From positions 248,001 through 312,000 of the forward strand of contig NZ_SMGP01000001.1 of the NCBI RefSeq assembly GCF_004339745.1: a stretch of 64,000 bases of DNA, in the 5' to 3' direction. The stretch is from Paraburkholderia sp. BL9I2N2. Its GTDB lineage: Bacteria; Pseudomonadota; Gammaproteobacteria; Burkholderiales; Burkholderiaceae. Of this stretch, positions 44,800 to 54,383 are shown piece after piece (the first letter of the stretch is position 1; each line of letters opens with the position of its first letter). The notes under the pieces were generated by a model that worked only from the letters and a program-made list of their open reading frames with translations, ran no database searches and was not told where the DNA came from. The translations under genes were made by a program, and so were the position numbers.

Positions 44800-45315
44800 A
44801 TGAACGCGATCTCGCTCGACGCCACCGATTGCCGTATCTTGACGGTGCTTCAGCAAGAAGGACGGATCAGCAATCTCGACCTCGCGGAGCGCATTTCGCT
44901 CTCGCCGTCAGCCTGTCTACGACGCCTGCGCCTGCTTGAGGAGCAGGGCGTCATCGAACATTACCGCGCGTGTCTTAACCGCGAAGTGCTGGGTTTCGAA
45001 CTGGAAGCGTTCGTGCAGGTGTCCATGCGCAACGACCAGGAGAATTGGCACGAACGCTTCGCGGAAGCGGTGCGCGACTGGCCGGAAGTGGTCGGCGCGT
45101 TTGTCGTGACCGGCGAAACGCACTATCTGCTGCGAGTCCTCGCGCACAACCTCAAACATTATTCGGATTTCGTGCTGCAGCGTCTCTACAAGGCGCCGGG
45201 TGTGATGGATATTCGTTCGAATATCGTGCTGCAGACGCTCAAGGAAGATTCGGGCGTGCCGGTTTCGTTAGTGAAGAAAACCGGTGGGCATAGCGCCGCG
45301 CATAACGATCGCTGA
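44800..45315 (+). CDS. kynR: Lrp/AsnC-family regulator of kynurenine genes
   Basis: 171 residues; ribosome site GGGAG. N-terminal HTH (about 5-60; LDATDCRILTVLQQEGRISNLDLAERISLSPSACLRRLRLLEE) and C-terminal RAM ligand-binding domain (about 68-150; FELEAFVQVSM, VVGAFVVTGETHYLLRVLA). Divergent from kynBUA as in pseudomonads, where KynR activates these genes in response to kynurenine. The same role is inferred here from position. Confidence 0.9.
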   Translation: MNAISLDATDCRILTVLQQEGRISNLDLAERISLSPSACLRRLRLLEEQGVIEHYRACLNREVLGFELEAFVQVSMRNDQENWHERFAEAVRDWPEVVGAFVVTGETHYLLRVLAHNLKHYSDFVLQRLYKAPGVMDIRSNIVLQTLKEDSGVPVSLVKKTGGHSAAHNDR

Positions 45316-45439
45316 CCGAGAGGACGGCAGCGCCGGCAGAAGGGCGCGGGCATTTGTTTTAGACGGCGAATTCCTCGTGCCGCCCGTCATTCCCAAACCA
45401 CTTCAACCGCCCGTGCCGCATTTAAACGCGGCACCGCGT

Positions 45440-45949
45440 TCAAAGCGGTTTGAGTCCGTGAAACCGACCGTTCTGAAAAACCAGCGGCGAAGTCTCCGCG
45501 GCATTTTCGTGCACGCCGCAGCGCTCCACTTCACCGACGAAAATCACGTGGTCGCCCTCTTCGTAACGGCTGCGGTTATGGCACTCGAACCAGGCGAGCG
45601 CGCCGTCGAGCACCGGCATGCCGGTGTCGCCTTCCGCGTGCGACACGCCTTCGAAGCGATCGCCCTTCACGGTCGCAAAGCGCTTGCACAGCTCGAGCTG
45701 CGACGCGGCCAGCACATTGACCACGTAGTGACTGTTGGCGCGGAACACCGGCATCGATGCCGAGCGCGTGGCCAGACTCCACAACACCAACGGCGGGTTG
45801 AGCGAAACCGAATTAAATGAGCTGGCCGTGATGCCGATCAACTGGCCGGACGACGCGCGCGTTGTAATGACGGTGACGCCGGTGGCAAATTGGCTGAGCG
45901 CCTGCTTGAAGGCGTTCTGGTCGAAATTAGGCGGGCTGGCGCGCTTCAT
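45440..45949 (-). CDS. flavin reductase-like FMN-binding protein
   Basis: 169 residues from the ATG at 45949. A split-barrel flavin reductase domain: FKQALSQFATGVTVITT, GITASSFNSVSLNPPLVLWSLA and HYVVNVLAASQLELCKRFA, then GDHVIFVGEVERC. Such proteins supply reduced flavin to two-component monooxygenases. No monooxygenase gene is adjacent, and although it neighbours the kyn genes it is not part of their operon. It is convergent with kynR, with a GTGCCGC/GCGGCAC hairpin between them (45413-45434). Confidence 0.85.
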   Translation of the reverse strand: MKRASPPNFDQNAFKQALSQFATGVTVITTRASSGQLIGITASSFNSVSLNPPLVLWSLATRSASMPVFRANSHYVVNVLAASQLELCKRFATVKGDRFEGVSHAEGDTGMPVLDGALAWFECHNRSRYEEGDHVIFVGEVERCGVHENAAETSPLVFQNGRFHGLKPL

Positions 45950-46206
45950 CGGGCGCAAGCCCCTGGCGCAAACCGGGTGAATCCCGGACTGAACCCGTCG
46001 CGTGCACGGCTGGAAACAAATGATTCGAAAGTCATAGTGAAAATCGTCGATTTGTCCCAATTTTAACTGCAATCGCGGCGGATTGGCCGCGACCCCAGCC
46101 GGCGCATGAAAAAGCCGCTAAGCTGGAAAGCTCGGATGGTGGCATGAGCGTTGCGGCGAACCGTGGACCGGCATCGGCCGACTATGAGTTTCAAGGAGCG
46201 AGCAGC

Positions 46207-46755
46207 ATGAGTCAGACAGGCGAAGTCGCCACCCTCGGTGGCGGATGTTTCTGGTGCCTCGAAGCGGTGTACCTGGGCGTCGACGGCGTGAGCGCGGTGG
46301 AGTCGGGCTATGCGGGCGGCCAGACCCAGCGCCCGACTTACGAGCAGGTGTGCGACGGCGTGACGGGCCACGCCGAAGTCGTGAAGGTCGACTTCGATCC
46401 GGCGAGGATCAGCTATCGCGAGATTCTCGATATCTTCTTCGCGATCCACGATCCGACGCAGTTGAACCGGCAGGGCAATGACGTCGGCACGCAATACCGC
46501 TCGGTGGTCTTCACCCATTCGGATGCGCAGCGGGAAACGGCGTTGCAGGCGATTCGCGAGATCGGCGAACAGCGCATTTACGACGCTCAGATCGTTACGC
46601 AAGTGCTGCCGCTCGACGGCAATTACTGGCCGGCCGAGGCTTATCACCAGAACTATTTTGCGCAGCACCCGAATCAGGGGTACTGCTCGTTCGTGGTGGC
46701 GCCGAAGGTGGCGAAGTTTCGTCAGAAGTTTGCTCACCGGATCAAGGCGAGCTAA
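46207..46755 (+). CDS. msrA: peptide methionine sulfoxide reductase A
   Basis: 182 residues from the ATG at 46207 (AAGGAG upstream). Catalytic C14 in GGGCFWCLEAVY. Substrate-site residues are in ESGYAGGQTQRPTYEQVC, GHAEVVKVDFDP and the DPTQLNRQGNDVGTQYRS motif. It reduces methionine-S-sulfoxide in oxidised proteins. Monocistronic; 28 bp from the convergent DUF72 gene. Confidence 0.96.
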   Translation: MSQTGEVATLGGGCFWCLEAVYLGVDGVSAVESGYAGGQTQRPTYEQVCDGVTGHAEVVKVDFDPARISYREILDIFFAIHDPTQLNRQGNDVGTQYRSVVFTHSDAQRETALQAIREIGEQRIYDAQIVTQVLPLDGNYWPAEAYHQNYFAQHPNQGYCSFVVAPKVAKFRQKFAHRIKAS

Positions 46756-46783
46756 TGGGACGAGCGGCTGTTTGGCGCGTTGC

Positions 46784-48202
46784 TTAAGCGCCGGAGTCAG
46801 GCGGCTGCCCGTTCTCGTCGGATGGCGGAGGTTCACTGTCGTGCTCATGCTCATGAGCGAGCCGCGCATACGCCTCGATAATCGCCCGCGCCAGCTCCAC
46901 GCAGCTGAGCGGCGCTGATCCTTCCGCTTTATTGTTGATCGCGATCACCACCGGCTGGCCGGCCAGCGCGTAGCGCGCGGCCAGTTCGGCGAGTGACGCG
47001 CGGGTCGCCGGGTCGTGGTCGACCAACTGGTTGAACGGTTCGTACTTGGCCTTCGCCTGTTCGTATTTGAAGCCGCCGTGCAGGCTCCAGCGCACGATCA
47101 GCGGCCCAGCCGGGTCGCCGTCCAGCAACGCGAGCGCCGCGGCCTGACGCAGCGGATCGGGCATACGCGCATGAATCCCGACGCAATAACGCACGCCCGC
47201 CATTTTCAGCGTGCGGATGAAGCGCGGCGTGAGCAGGCTTGCGTCACGGATTTCAATCGCGTAGCAGGCGCTGTCCGGCAGCTTCGGCAAGGCCATCAAA
47301 AATTCAGCCAGCCGTTCGATGAATACAGCCGGCTGCGCAAGCATCTGATCCGGCAGCGGCGAAAGCTGGAACACCAGCGCGCCAGCCTTGGCGCCGAGTC
47401 CTTCGAGACACGGCGTGACGAAATCGTCGATCGCCATTTGCGCGTTCAGAAAACACGGATTCATCGAGACCGGCTCGCCGCGTTCAGCGCGCACGGTGGC
47501 GTCGGTGATCGTCATCGGCGCTTTGACGATGAAGCGGAAGTGCTCGGGCACTTGCTGCGCGTAGCGCAGATACTCGGTGACCGTGAGCGCCTGATAAAAC
47601 GACCGGTCGATGCTGACCGTCTTCAGTAGCGGATGCGCGCCGTAGGCCGTGAGACCTTCGCGCGACAGTTTGCTGTTGCTGTACTCGTCGCCGTAGACGA
47701 TGCCGTTCCAGCCCGGAAACGACCACGTCGAGGTGCCGAGGTGGATCTGCGGCGGCAGTTGCGCCGCGAGCGCGAGCAGTTCCGGCGAGGGCGGGGCCGC
47801 GAGGATTTCGCGGGTGCGGCGTTTTTTGGGGGCGTCGGAGGGGGCGGGCGTGGTGTTGGCTTCGGGCGCGGTGACGGCGTCGTCTGGCGCCGCCGCTTCG
47901 TCTTCCTGCCACAGAGAACCGGCGCTTGCGGTGTTCTTCGCGCGCGGCTGACGCCGGCGCTCGGGCTGTGTCGCGGCTGCGGATGCGGCGGCTGTATCAG
48001 CGGGCGAGGTTGCCCGCTCCATTGGCTGCTGACCAGTGTCAGCATCTGCCCCAGCCGTCCCACGCGGTAACTTCACACCGCCATCGCCCTTCGCCGAGGC
48101 TTCCACCGGCATCCCGAACAGATCGAACTGCACGGCTTCGCCATCGGCGCGAGACTCGCCTTCTACCGGCTGATCAATTTCGCTTGTCCCGCTCTGGTCC
48201 AT
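46784..48202 (-). CDS. DUF72 (YecE-type) protein with long disordered N-terminal extension
   Basis: 472 residues, much longer than the typical DUF72 protein of about 250-300. Residues 1-140 are acidic and Ala/Pro/Thr-rich, apparently disordered, but carry VQFDLFGMP near residue 24. QFDLF resembles the QxxLF beta-clamp-binding pentapeptide. The DUF72 TIM-barrel-like domain starts near 150 (IHLGTSTWSFPGWNGIVYG) and shows SFYQALTVTEYLRYAQQVPEHFRFIVKAP, VFQLSPLP and SACYAIEIRDASL. The biochemical function of DUF72 is unknown. The C-terminal tail is Glu/His/Pro-rich. Confidence 0.83.
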   Translation of the reverse strand: MDQSGTSEIDQPVEGESRADGEAVQFDLFGMPVEASAKGDGGVKLPRGTAGADADTGQQPMERATSPADTAAASAAATQPERRRQPRAKNTASAGSLWQEDEAAAPDDAVTAPEANTTPAPSDAPKKRRTREILAAPPSPELLALAAQLPPQIHLGTSTWSFPGWNGIVYGDEYSNSKLSREGLTAYGAHPLLKTVSIDRSFYQALTVTEYLRYAQQVPEHFRFIVKAPMTITDATVRAERGEPVSMNPCFLNAQMAIDDFVTPCLEGLGAKAGALVFQLSPLPDQMLAQPAVFIERLAEFLMALPKLPDSACYAIEIRDASLLTPRFIRTLKMAGVRYCVGIHARMPDPLRQAAALALLDGDPAGPLIVRWSLHGGFKYEQAKAKYEPFNQLVDHDPATRASLAELAARYALAGQPVVIAINNKAEGSAPLSCVELARAIIEAYARLAHEHEHDSEPPPSDENGQPPDSGA

Positions 48203-48273
48203 CGGTGTTCGACCTGCTGTTCAAAGGTTGCACCGCGTCGCCCGCTCATGCACGGCGCCGCGGCGCAACCGTA

Positions 48274-49488
48274 TCACAGCGGTTTGTCGTACATGAAGCG
48301 GCGCGACCACGGCAAGGTTTTCGCGCTGCGGCCGGCCTTGCGGCACACCACCTGGTAGATCGACACGTCGTCGTTTTCGAACGCGTAGGCGCAACCGGCG
48401 AGGTACACGCGCCAGATGCGGAATTTTTCGTCGTCGACCAGCTTGCGGGCTTCCTCCGCATGCGCTTCGAAATTCTCCGCCCAAATGTCCAGCGTGTGCG
48501 CATAGTGACGGCGCAGGCTTTCGACGTCAACCGCTTCAAGCCCGCCGCGCTGCATCGATTCGAGCGCAAGGCTGATATGCGGCAGCTCGCCGTCCGGAAA
48601 CACATAGCGGTCGATGAATTCGCCGCCGCCGAGCGCGGTCTCGCCGCTGTCCGCATCGCTCGACGTAATGCCGTGATTCATGGCGATGCCGTCGTCGACC
48701 AGCAGGTCGCGGATCTTCTCGAAGTAGCCCGGCAGATTCTTGCGGCCCACGTGCTCGAACATGCCGACACTCGTGATGCGATCGAATTGCCCTTCGACGT
48801 CGCGGTAATCCTGCAGACGAATCTCGATCTGGCCTTCCAGCCCCGCCGCTTTGACGCGCGCGGTGGCGAGGTCGAACTGGTTCTGCGAGAGCGTCACGCC
48901 CACGCACTTCGCGCCGAATTTCTGCGCCGCGCGCAGGACGAGCGCGCCCCAGCCGCAGCCGATATCGAGCAGGCGCTGCCCCGGCTGCAACTGGATCTTG
49001 GTGAGGATGTGGTCGATCTTCTTGATCTGCGCGGTGGCGAGATCTTCGTTGCCGTTCTCGAAGTACGCGCACGAGTACACCATGTTCTCGTCGAGCCACA
49101 GTTTGTAGAACTCGTTCGAGACGTCGTAGTGATACTGGATCGCCTTCTTGTCCGACGCTTTCGAATGATTGAAGTAACGCCGCACGCGCGCCAGCTTGCC
49201 CGCGCTCGTGACGGTATTGCGCGCCAGCTGGTAGCCGATATTGATGATGTCCGACAGCTTGCCCTCGATGTCGATCTTGCCCTTCACGTACGCCTCGCCG
49301 AGATTGTCGAGGCTCGGTTCGAGCAGATAGGGCAGCGCCGTGGCGCTTTTGACATGTAGCGTGACCTGAGGCGCGGCGAACTGCCCGAAGTCATGTTGCT
49401 GACCATCCCACAGCACGAGGCGTGCAGGAACGTTAGCCCTGGTTTTTACATCTTCCACCCACTGCGCCAGCTTCTTCTCCCAGAACAT
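48274..49488 (-). CDS. cfa: cyclopropane-fatty-acyl-phospholipid synthase
   Basis: 404 residues; ribosome site GGAGAG. An N-terminal lipid-binding region (about 1-120) with GEAYVKGKIDIEGKLSDI precedes a SAM-dependent methyltransferase domain: IQYHYDVSNEFYKLWLDENMVYSCAYF, the SAM motif LLDIGCGWGALVLRAA, GVTLSQNQ and SVGMFEHVG. The C-terminal FIDRYVFPDGELPHI segment is conserved in the family. It methylenates double bonds of membrane phospholipid acyl chains, usually on entry to stationary phase or under acid stress. Monocistronic. Confidence 0.94.
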   Translation of the reverse strand: MFWEKKLAQWVEDVKTRANVPARLVLWDGQQHDFGQFAAPQVTLHVKSATALPYLLEPSLDNLGEAYVKGKIDIEGKLSDIINIGYQLARNTVTSAGKLARVRRYFNHSKASDKKAIQYHYDVSNEFYKLWLDENMVYSCAYFENGNEDLATAQIKKIDHILTKIQLQPGQRLLDIGCGWGALVLRAAQKFGAKCVGVTLSQNQFDLATARVKAAGLEGQIEIRLQDYRDVEGQFDRITSVGMFEHVGRKNLPGYFEKIRDLLVDDGIAMNHGITSSDADSGETALGGGEFIDRYVFPDGELPHISLALESMQRGGLEAVDVESLRRHYAHTLDIWAENFEAHAEEARKLVDDEKFRIWRVYLAGCAYAFENDDVSIYQVVCRKAGRSAKTLPWSRRFMYDKPL

Positions 49489-49629
49489 GTGATCTCTCCG
49501 TGTCCGTTGAATTAAAGCAAAGCCTGTGTGGATCGCAACTCAATGCGGCGCGACTCCCATGCCGCGAGATGCCATCCGGCCGCCGCGCGCTGCTGCGTTG
49601 GCAACGCGGTGGCGGCGTTGTATTCCGAT

Positions 49630-50271
49630 TCAAGGCGATAGGCGGGAGATTTGCCAATCGCTGTGTTCGCCTGAACGCGTGTAGAGCAAACGGTCGTGCA
49701 ATCGCGACGGCCGGCCCTGCCAGAATTCGATTGCTTCGGGCACCAAACGATAACCGCCCCAGTGCGGCGGACGCGGTGGCTGGTCGCCGTATTGCAGTCT
49801 GATTTCGCGTTCGCGTGTTTCGAGCTGCGAACGGCTTTCAATTAGCTGACTCTGATTCGAAGCCCACGCACCGATGCGTGAATCGAGCGGGCGCGACGCG
49901 AAATACGCGTCGCTTTCTTCCGCGCTGGTTTTGACGATGCGGCCTTCCACGCGCACCTGCCGTTCCAGTTCGATCCAGTAGAACAGCAGGCTGGCGTAGG
50001 GATTGGCGGCCAGTTCGCGGCCTTTACGGCTTTCGTAATTGGTGAAGAACACGAAGCCACGCTCGTCGACGCCCTTGATCAGCACGATGCGCGCCGACGG
50101 CCGGCCACGCGAGTCGACCGTGGCCAGCGTCATGGTATTCGGCTCGGGCAGTTTGGCGTCGACCGCTTGTTGAAACCACGTATCGAACTGACGAAACGGG
50201 TTGCGGTTGATATCGGCAACGTCCAAAGAACCCAGCGAATAGTTTTTTCGAAGTTCGGCGAGTGAGGTCAT
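49630..50271 (-). CDS. pdxH: pyridoxamine 5'-phosphate oxidase
   Basis: 213 residues. FMN-binding split barrel: [44 protein letters not shown], then [18 protein letters not shown] and the C-terminal [26 protein letters not shown] signature. It oxidises PNP and PMP to PLP in vitamin B6 salvage. Full length and intact. Confidence 0.96.
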   Translation of the reverse strand: MTSLAELRKNYSLGSLDVADINRNPFRQFDTWFQQAVDAKLPEPNTMTLATVDSRGRPSARIVLIKGVDERGFVFFTNYESRKGRELAANPYASLLFYWIELERQVRVEGRIVKTSAEESDAYFASRPLDSRIGAWASNQSQLIESRSQLETREREIRLQYGDQPPRPPHWGGYRLVPEAIEFWQGRPSRLHDRLLYTRSGEHSDWQISRLSP

Positions 50272-50501
50272 GTTCTTATGCGAACGCTACAGTTCAATCA
50301 GTATAGCTAAGGCGCTGATTTTTTGCCCGCAGCCATGTCAAGGTCTCGCGCGGAGCTTGCATGCATGCCGGGCCGTGCGTGGCCCTTCGGCGTGGGGCTG
50401 TTCGCGGCGATGCAACTCGACGCGTTCAGGCAGAATACGAGGTTACGTACGCCTTTGCGTCGCCACTTCGTGTTTTAGCCCGACCAACGAGCCCTGCCAT
50501 C

Positions 50502-51359
50502 ATGTCCAGCACCACCGCGCAATCCGATCTTACTACCAGCCTCGACGGGAAAGAAACCGCCGACCGCGCGCGGCGCTTCGGCGGCATCGCGCGTCTGTAC
50601 GGCGCGCCGGCGCTCGCCGCGTTCGAAGACGCGCACGTCGCGGTGATCGGCATCGGTGGAGTGGGGTCGTGGGTGGCGGAGGCGCTGGCGCGCAGCGCGG
50701 TCGGCAAGTTGACGCTGATCGATCTCGACAACGTCGCCGAGAGCAACACGAACCGGCAGATCCACGCGCTCGACGGCAACTACGGAAAACCGAAGGTCGA
50801 AGCCATGGCCGAACGCATCGCGGCGATCAATCCGTTTTGCGACGTGCGCTTGATCGAGGACTTCGTCGAGCCGGACAACTTCGACGCGATGCTCGGCGGC
50901 GGCTTCGATTACGTGATCGATGCGATCGACAGCGTGCGCACCAAGACCGCGTTGATCGCATGGTGCGTGGAGAAGAAACAGCCGTTGATCACGGTCGGCG
51001 GCGCGGGTGGCCAACTGGACCCGACGCGCATTCGCATCGACGATCTCGCGCTGACGATCCAGGACCCGTTGCTGTCGAAAGTGCGCGGCCAACTGCGCAA
51101 ACAGCACGGTTTTCCGCGTGGCCCGAAAGCGAAGTTCAAGGTGAGCGCGGTGTATTCGGACGAACCGTTGATCTACCCGGAAGCGGCGGTCTGCGATATC
51201 GATGAGGAAGCCGAGCACGTCTCCACATCGCCGGGCCACACGGGGCCGGTCGGTTTGAACTGTGCGGGTTTTGGTTCGAGCGTATGCGTGACGGCGAGCT
51301 TCGGTTTTGCCGCGGCCGCGCATGTGTTGCGGGCGTTGGCGAAGCAGGCGACGGTTTGA
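50502..51359 (+). CDS. tcdA: tRNA threonylcarbamoyladenosine dehydratase
   Basis: 285 residues from the ATG at 50502. An E1-like, MoeB/ThiF-type fold: RRFGGIARLYGAPALAAFEDAHVAVIGIGGVGSWVAEALARSAVG (nucleotide motif), DLDNVAESNTNRQIHAL and DAIDSVRTKTALIAWC. C-terminal catalytic and membrane-contact region GPVGLNCAGFGSSVCVTASFG. It cyclises t6A37 of tRNA to ct6A, using ATP. The frame is open further upstream but the extension lacks similarity. Confidence 0.93.
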   Translation: MSSTTAQSDLTTSLDGKETADRARRFGGIARLYGAPALAAFEDAHVAVIGIGGVGSWVAEALARSAVGKLTLIDLDNVAESNTNRQIHALDGNYGKPKVEAMAERIAAINPFCDVRLIEDFVEPDNFDAMLGGGFDYVIDAIDSVRTKTALIAWCVEKKQPLITVGGAGGQLDPTRIRIDDLALTIQDPLLSKVRGQLRKQHGFPRGPKAKFKVSAVYSDEPLIYPEAAVCDIDEEAEHVSTSPGHTGPVGLNCAGFGSSVCVTASFGFAAAAHVLRALAKQATV

Positions 51360-51391
51360 AGTGATTCACGCCGCGGTGGATGCCGCGGCGC

Positions 51392-51423
51392 ATTCAGGCG
51401 CTGCCGGGACGCCGCGCCTGAAT
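51392..51423. terminator. convergent-gap hairpin, probable terminator
   Basis: ATTCAGGCGC (51392-51401) pairs with GCGCCTGAAT (51414-51423), giving a 10-bp perfect stem with a 12-base loop. It lies between the convergent tcdA and cnoX genes. There is no T run, so termination may be inefficient. Confidence 0.55.
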
Positions 51424-51442
51424 ATCGATTGAGCCAATCAGA

Positions 51443-52291
51443 TCAGAACAACGAAGCGCTCAGCTTGCGCCGCCATTGCGACACCAGCTCCGGCTGATGC
51501 GCGGCCAGATCGAACACCGACAGCATCGTCTTGCGGCCGATATCGTCGCGGAACGTGCGGTCGCGTTGGACGATCGCGAGCAGATGTTCGAGCGCTTCCG
51601 CGTATTTGCGGCGGGCGATGAACGCGCTAGCCAGATCGAAACGCGCTTCGAGATCGGCCGGGTCGGCGGCGACCTTTGCCTCCAGTGCATCCGTTGGCGG
51701 CAAGTCGGCTGCGGCGTCCACCGCGTCGAGGCGAGTCTTGATCGCGTTGAATCGCGCGTCGATGCCTTGCGTCGTTTTCGGCGATAGCAGATCGACTTCG
51801 TTGCGCGCTTCGTCGATACGATTGTCTTCGAGCAGCATTTCAATGCGGTCCATGCGCGCTTCGTCGAAACCCGGGTCGTAGGCGAGGGCGGCTTGCAGCG
51901 CGTCGTACGCATCTTCGCGACGGCCTTCGTCCAGCGCGGTGTGCGCTTCGAGACGCGCGGCGTCCGCGCCTTGCGGCACCAGCCGTTCGAGAAACTCGCG
52001 CAACTGGCCTTCAGGCAGCACGCCGACGAACTGATCGACCGGCCGTCCGTCGGCAAAGGCCATGACGTGCGGAATGCTGCGCACCTGGAAGTGCGCGGCC
52101 AGTTCCTGGTTCTCGTCCACGTTCACCTTCACGAGCTTCCATTTGCCGGCGGCTTCGGCTTCGAGCTTTTCCAGCATCGGGCCGAGGGTCTTGCAGGGGC
52201 CGCACCAGGGCGCCCAGAAATCGACCAGCACGGGGGCCAGTGTCGACGCCGCGATGACGTCCTGTTCAAAAGTGGCCAGAGTGGTGTCCAT
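51443..52291 (-). CDS. cnoX: chaperedoxin / thioredoxin-TPR protein (CnoX/YbbN family)
   Basis: 282 residues. N-terminal thioredoxin domain with an intact WCGPCK site (C30, C33) and cis-proline region VRSIPHVMAFADG. The C-terminal half (about 115-282) is helical with tetratricopeptide-like repeats (ALDEGRREDAYDALQAALAYDPG; RRKYAEALEHLLAIVQRDRTFRDDIGRKTML). E. coli CnoX lacks the first active-site cysteine, whereas this one keeps both and may therefore have reductase as well as holdase activity under oxidative stress. Confidence 0.9.
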   Translation of the reverse strand: MDTTLATFEQDVIAASTLAPVLVDFWAPWCGPCKTLGPMLEKLEAEAAGKWKLVKVNVDENQELAAHFQVRSIPHVMAFADGRPVDQFVGVLPEGQLREFLERLVPQGADAARLEAHTALDEGRREDAYDALQAALAYDPGFDEARMDRIEMLLEDNRIDEARNEVDLLSPKTTQGIDARFNAIKTRLDAVDAAADLPPTDALEAKVAADPADLEARFDLASAFIARRKYAEALEHLLAIVQRDRTFRDDIGRKTMLSVFDLAAHQPELVSQWRRKLSASLF

Positions 52292-52382
52292 TGCGTCCTC
52301 GTCGATAAAACGGTCTGTTGACTATTTGGGGCCGAACACTGCGGAATCAATGCTGCCCGAAGCCGCTTGCGCTCATCTGTGC

Positions 52383-53258
52383 TTATTTGCGCTGGGGCAG
52401 CGGAATCCATTCGGTTTCGCCCGGCACCTTGCCCATTTCCTGATTGGTCCACGCGAGCTTCGCGGCTTCGATTTTCTCGCGCGAACTGGCGACGAAATTC
52501 CACTCGATAAAGCGCTCGCCGTCCAGTTTTTCGCCGCCGAGCAGCATGACGCGCGCGCCGTGGGTGCTCGCCAGCGTCACCGTTTCGTCGAGCGCGAGCA
52601 CCGCCATCTGGCCGACTTCGAGCGGCGTGCCGTCGATCTCCAGATCGCCGTCGACGAGATAGACGCCGCGTTCCTCGTGTTCCGGTTCGAGCGCGAAGGC
52701 GCCGCCCGGCGCGAATTCGCCGGCCACATACAGCGTGCCGGAAAACGTTGCGACCGGCGAGGTTTCGCCGAACGCCGTGCCTGCGATCACCCGCAGCGTG
52801 ACGCCGTTGCGCTCGACCACCGGCAGCGTTTCGGCCGCGTGATGCGCGAACGACGGCTCGATCTCTTCGTCTTCGAGCGGCAGCGCGACCCACGTCTGAA
52901 TGCCGTGCATGCTCTGGCCGCTCGCGCGGTCCTCGTCCGGGGTGCGCTCGGAGTGGACGATGCCGCGCCCGGCCGTCATCCAGTTGACGTCGCCGGGGAC
53001 GATTTTCTGCTCCGAGCCGAGGCTGTCGCGATGCATGATCGCGCCTTCGAACAGATACGTCACCGTGGCGAGGCCGATATGCGGATGCGGCCGCACGTCG
53101 AGGCCGACGCCGGGTTCAAGCGTGGCCGGGCCCATGTGGTCGAAGAAGATGAACGGGCCGATCAGGCGCGCCGCCATGGCCGGCAGCACGCGCCGCACGG
53201 TCAGACTGCCGACGTCGCGCAGATGCGGTTTGAGGACTGCTTTGATCGAGGAGGACAT
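52383..53258 (-). CDS. pirin-family protein
   Basis: 291 residues from the ATG at 53258 (GAGG upstream). A bicupin with the pirin metal site: FIFFDHMGPATLEPGVGLDVRPHPHIGLATVTYLFEGAIMHRDSLG and TAGRGIVHSE, where the histidines and glutamate bind iron. The C-terminal cupin domain spans about 170-280. Bacterial pirins have quercetinase-like or regulatory roles; the substrate is unknown here. A 91-bp gap separates it from the cnoX start on the same strand. Confidence 0.92.
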   Translation of the reverse strand: MSSSIKAVLKPHLRDVGSLTVRRVLPAMAARLIGPFIFFDHMGPATLEPGVGLDVRPHPHIGLATVTYLFEGAIMHRDSLGSEQKIVPGDVNWMTAGRGIVHSERTPDEDRASGQSMHGIQTWVALPLEDEEIEPSFAHHAAETLPVVERNGVTLRVIAGTAFGETSPVATFSGTLYVAGEFAPGGAFALEPEHEERGVYLVDGDLEIDGTPLEVGQMAVLALDETVTLASTHGARVMLLGGEKLDGERFIEWNFVASSREKIEAAKLAWTNQEMGKVPGETEWIPLPQRK

Positions 53259-53447
53259 GGGCAGGCTCGGCTGGAGTGTGGGTGGGGATTTTTGCTTAAT
53301 AGACGATTCTACTGCGGTGGGCGCAATGACGACGGCTCGGCGACACGTCGACGCCCCGGCAACCTCCGGGATTCCGTAGCGCGGGCCGTCACCGCGTGCT
53401 GCCGGCTCCGCTAAACTGCCGGATCGAACAATCAATTGGAGACTGGG

Positions 53448-54350
53448 ATGTCGCCCAGGGATTTGCTGCTCGCGCTGGTCGTGGTCGTTGCGTGGGGCGT
53501 CAACTTCGTCGTGATCAAGGTGGGTCTGCATGGCGTGCCGCCGATGCTGCTCGGCGCGCTGCGCTTCACGCTCGCCGCCGTGCCGGCGGTGTTTTTCATC
53601 AAACGGCCCAACCTGCCGTGGCGCTGGCTGATCGCGTACGGCGCGACCATTTCGCTGGGGCAGTTCGCGTTTCTGTTCTCAGCCATGTATGTCGGCATGC
53701 CGGCTGGACTCGCCTCGCTGGTGTTGCAGGCGCAGGCGTTTTTCACGCTGATTTTCGCGGCGATGTTCCTGCATGAGCGGTTGCGTTTGCCGAATGTCGT
53801 GGGTTTGCTGATCGCGGCGGGCGGACTTGCCGTGATCGGCATGCAAGGCGGCCACGCCATGACGCTGGCCGGCTTTGTCCTTACCTTGTGCGCCTCGTGT
53901 TCGTGGGCGCTCGGCAACATCGTCACGAAGAAGGTCGGCCAGGTTGACCTCGTCGGACTGGTGGTGTGGGGCAGCCTGATCCCGCCGCTGCCGTTTTTCG
54001 CGCTGTCGTACGCGTTCGAGGGTCCGCAGCGGATCGTCGCCGCGCTTTCCGGCATCAGCGCGATGTCGGTCTTCGCCATTGTCTATCTCGCGTTCATTGC
54101 CACGCTGATCGGCTATGGGTTGTGGAGCCGTCTGCTGTCGCGCTATCCGGCGAGTCAGGTCGCGCCGTTTTCGCTGCTGGTGCCGATTGTTGGCCTGGCG
54201 TCAGCGTCGCTGTTTCTCGACGAGCAACTGTCCGCGGCACAGATCGCCGGCGCTTTGCTGGTGATGGCAGGCTTGGCCGTGAACGTGTTCGGCGGCTGGG
54301 TCGTGCAACGGTTGTCACCCGCGCGTCGCGCGACCGGCACGTCCGAGTGA
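53448..54350 (+). CDS. eamA: O-acetylserine/cysteine exporter EamA (DMT superfamily)
   Basis: 300 residues from the ATG at 53448, which follows GGAGACTGGG. Ten predicted transmembrane helices in two EamA repeats. Similar along its whole length to E. coli EamA/YdeD as I recall it (WGVNFVVIKVGLHGVPPMLLG, GQFAFLFSAMYVGMPAGLASLVLQAQAFFT, VAPFSLLVPIVGLASASLFLDE). It exports cysteine-pathway metabolites across the inner membrane. Monocistronic, ending in a bidirectional terminator. Confidence 0.9.
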   Translation: MSPRDLLLALVVVVAWGVNFVVIKVGLHGVPPMLLGALRFTLAAVPAVFFIKRPNLPWRWLIAYGATISLGQFAFLFSAMYVGMPAGLASLVLQAQAFFTLIFAAMFLHERLRLPNVVGLLIAAGGLAVIGMQGGHAMTLAGFVLTLCASCSWALGNIVTKKVGQVDLVGLVVWGSLIPPLPFFALSYAFEGPQRIVAALSGISAMSVFAIVYLAFIATLIGYGLWSRLLSRYPASQVAPFSLLVPIVGLASASLFLDEQLSAAQIAGALLVMAGLAVNVFGGWVVQRLSPARRATGTSE

Positions 54351-54383
54351 GAACAAAAACGCGGACGAGCATGAAGACGAAAA

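Noticed and set aside
53436..53447. Upstream TTG start for eamA
   Set aside because: The ATG at 53448 has a well-placed GGAG and matches the usual N-terminus of EamA proteins.
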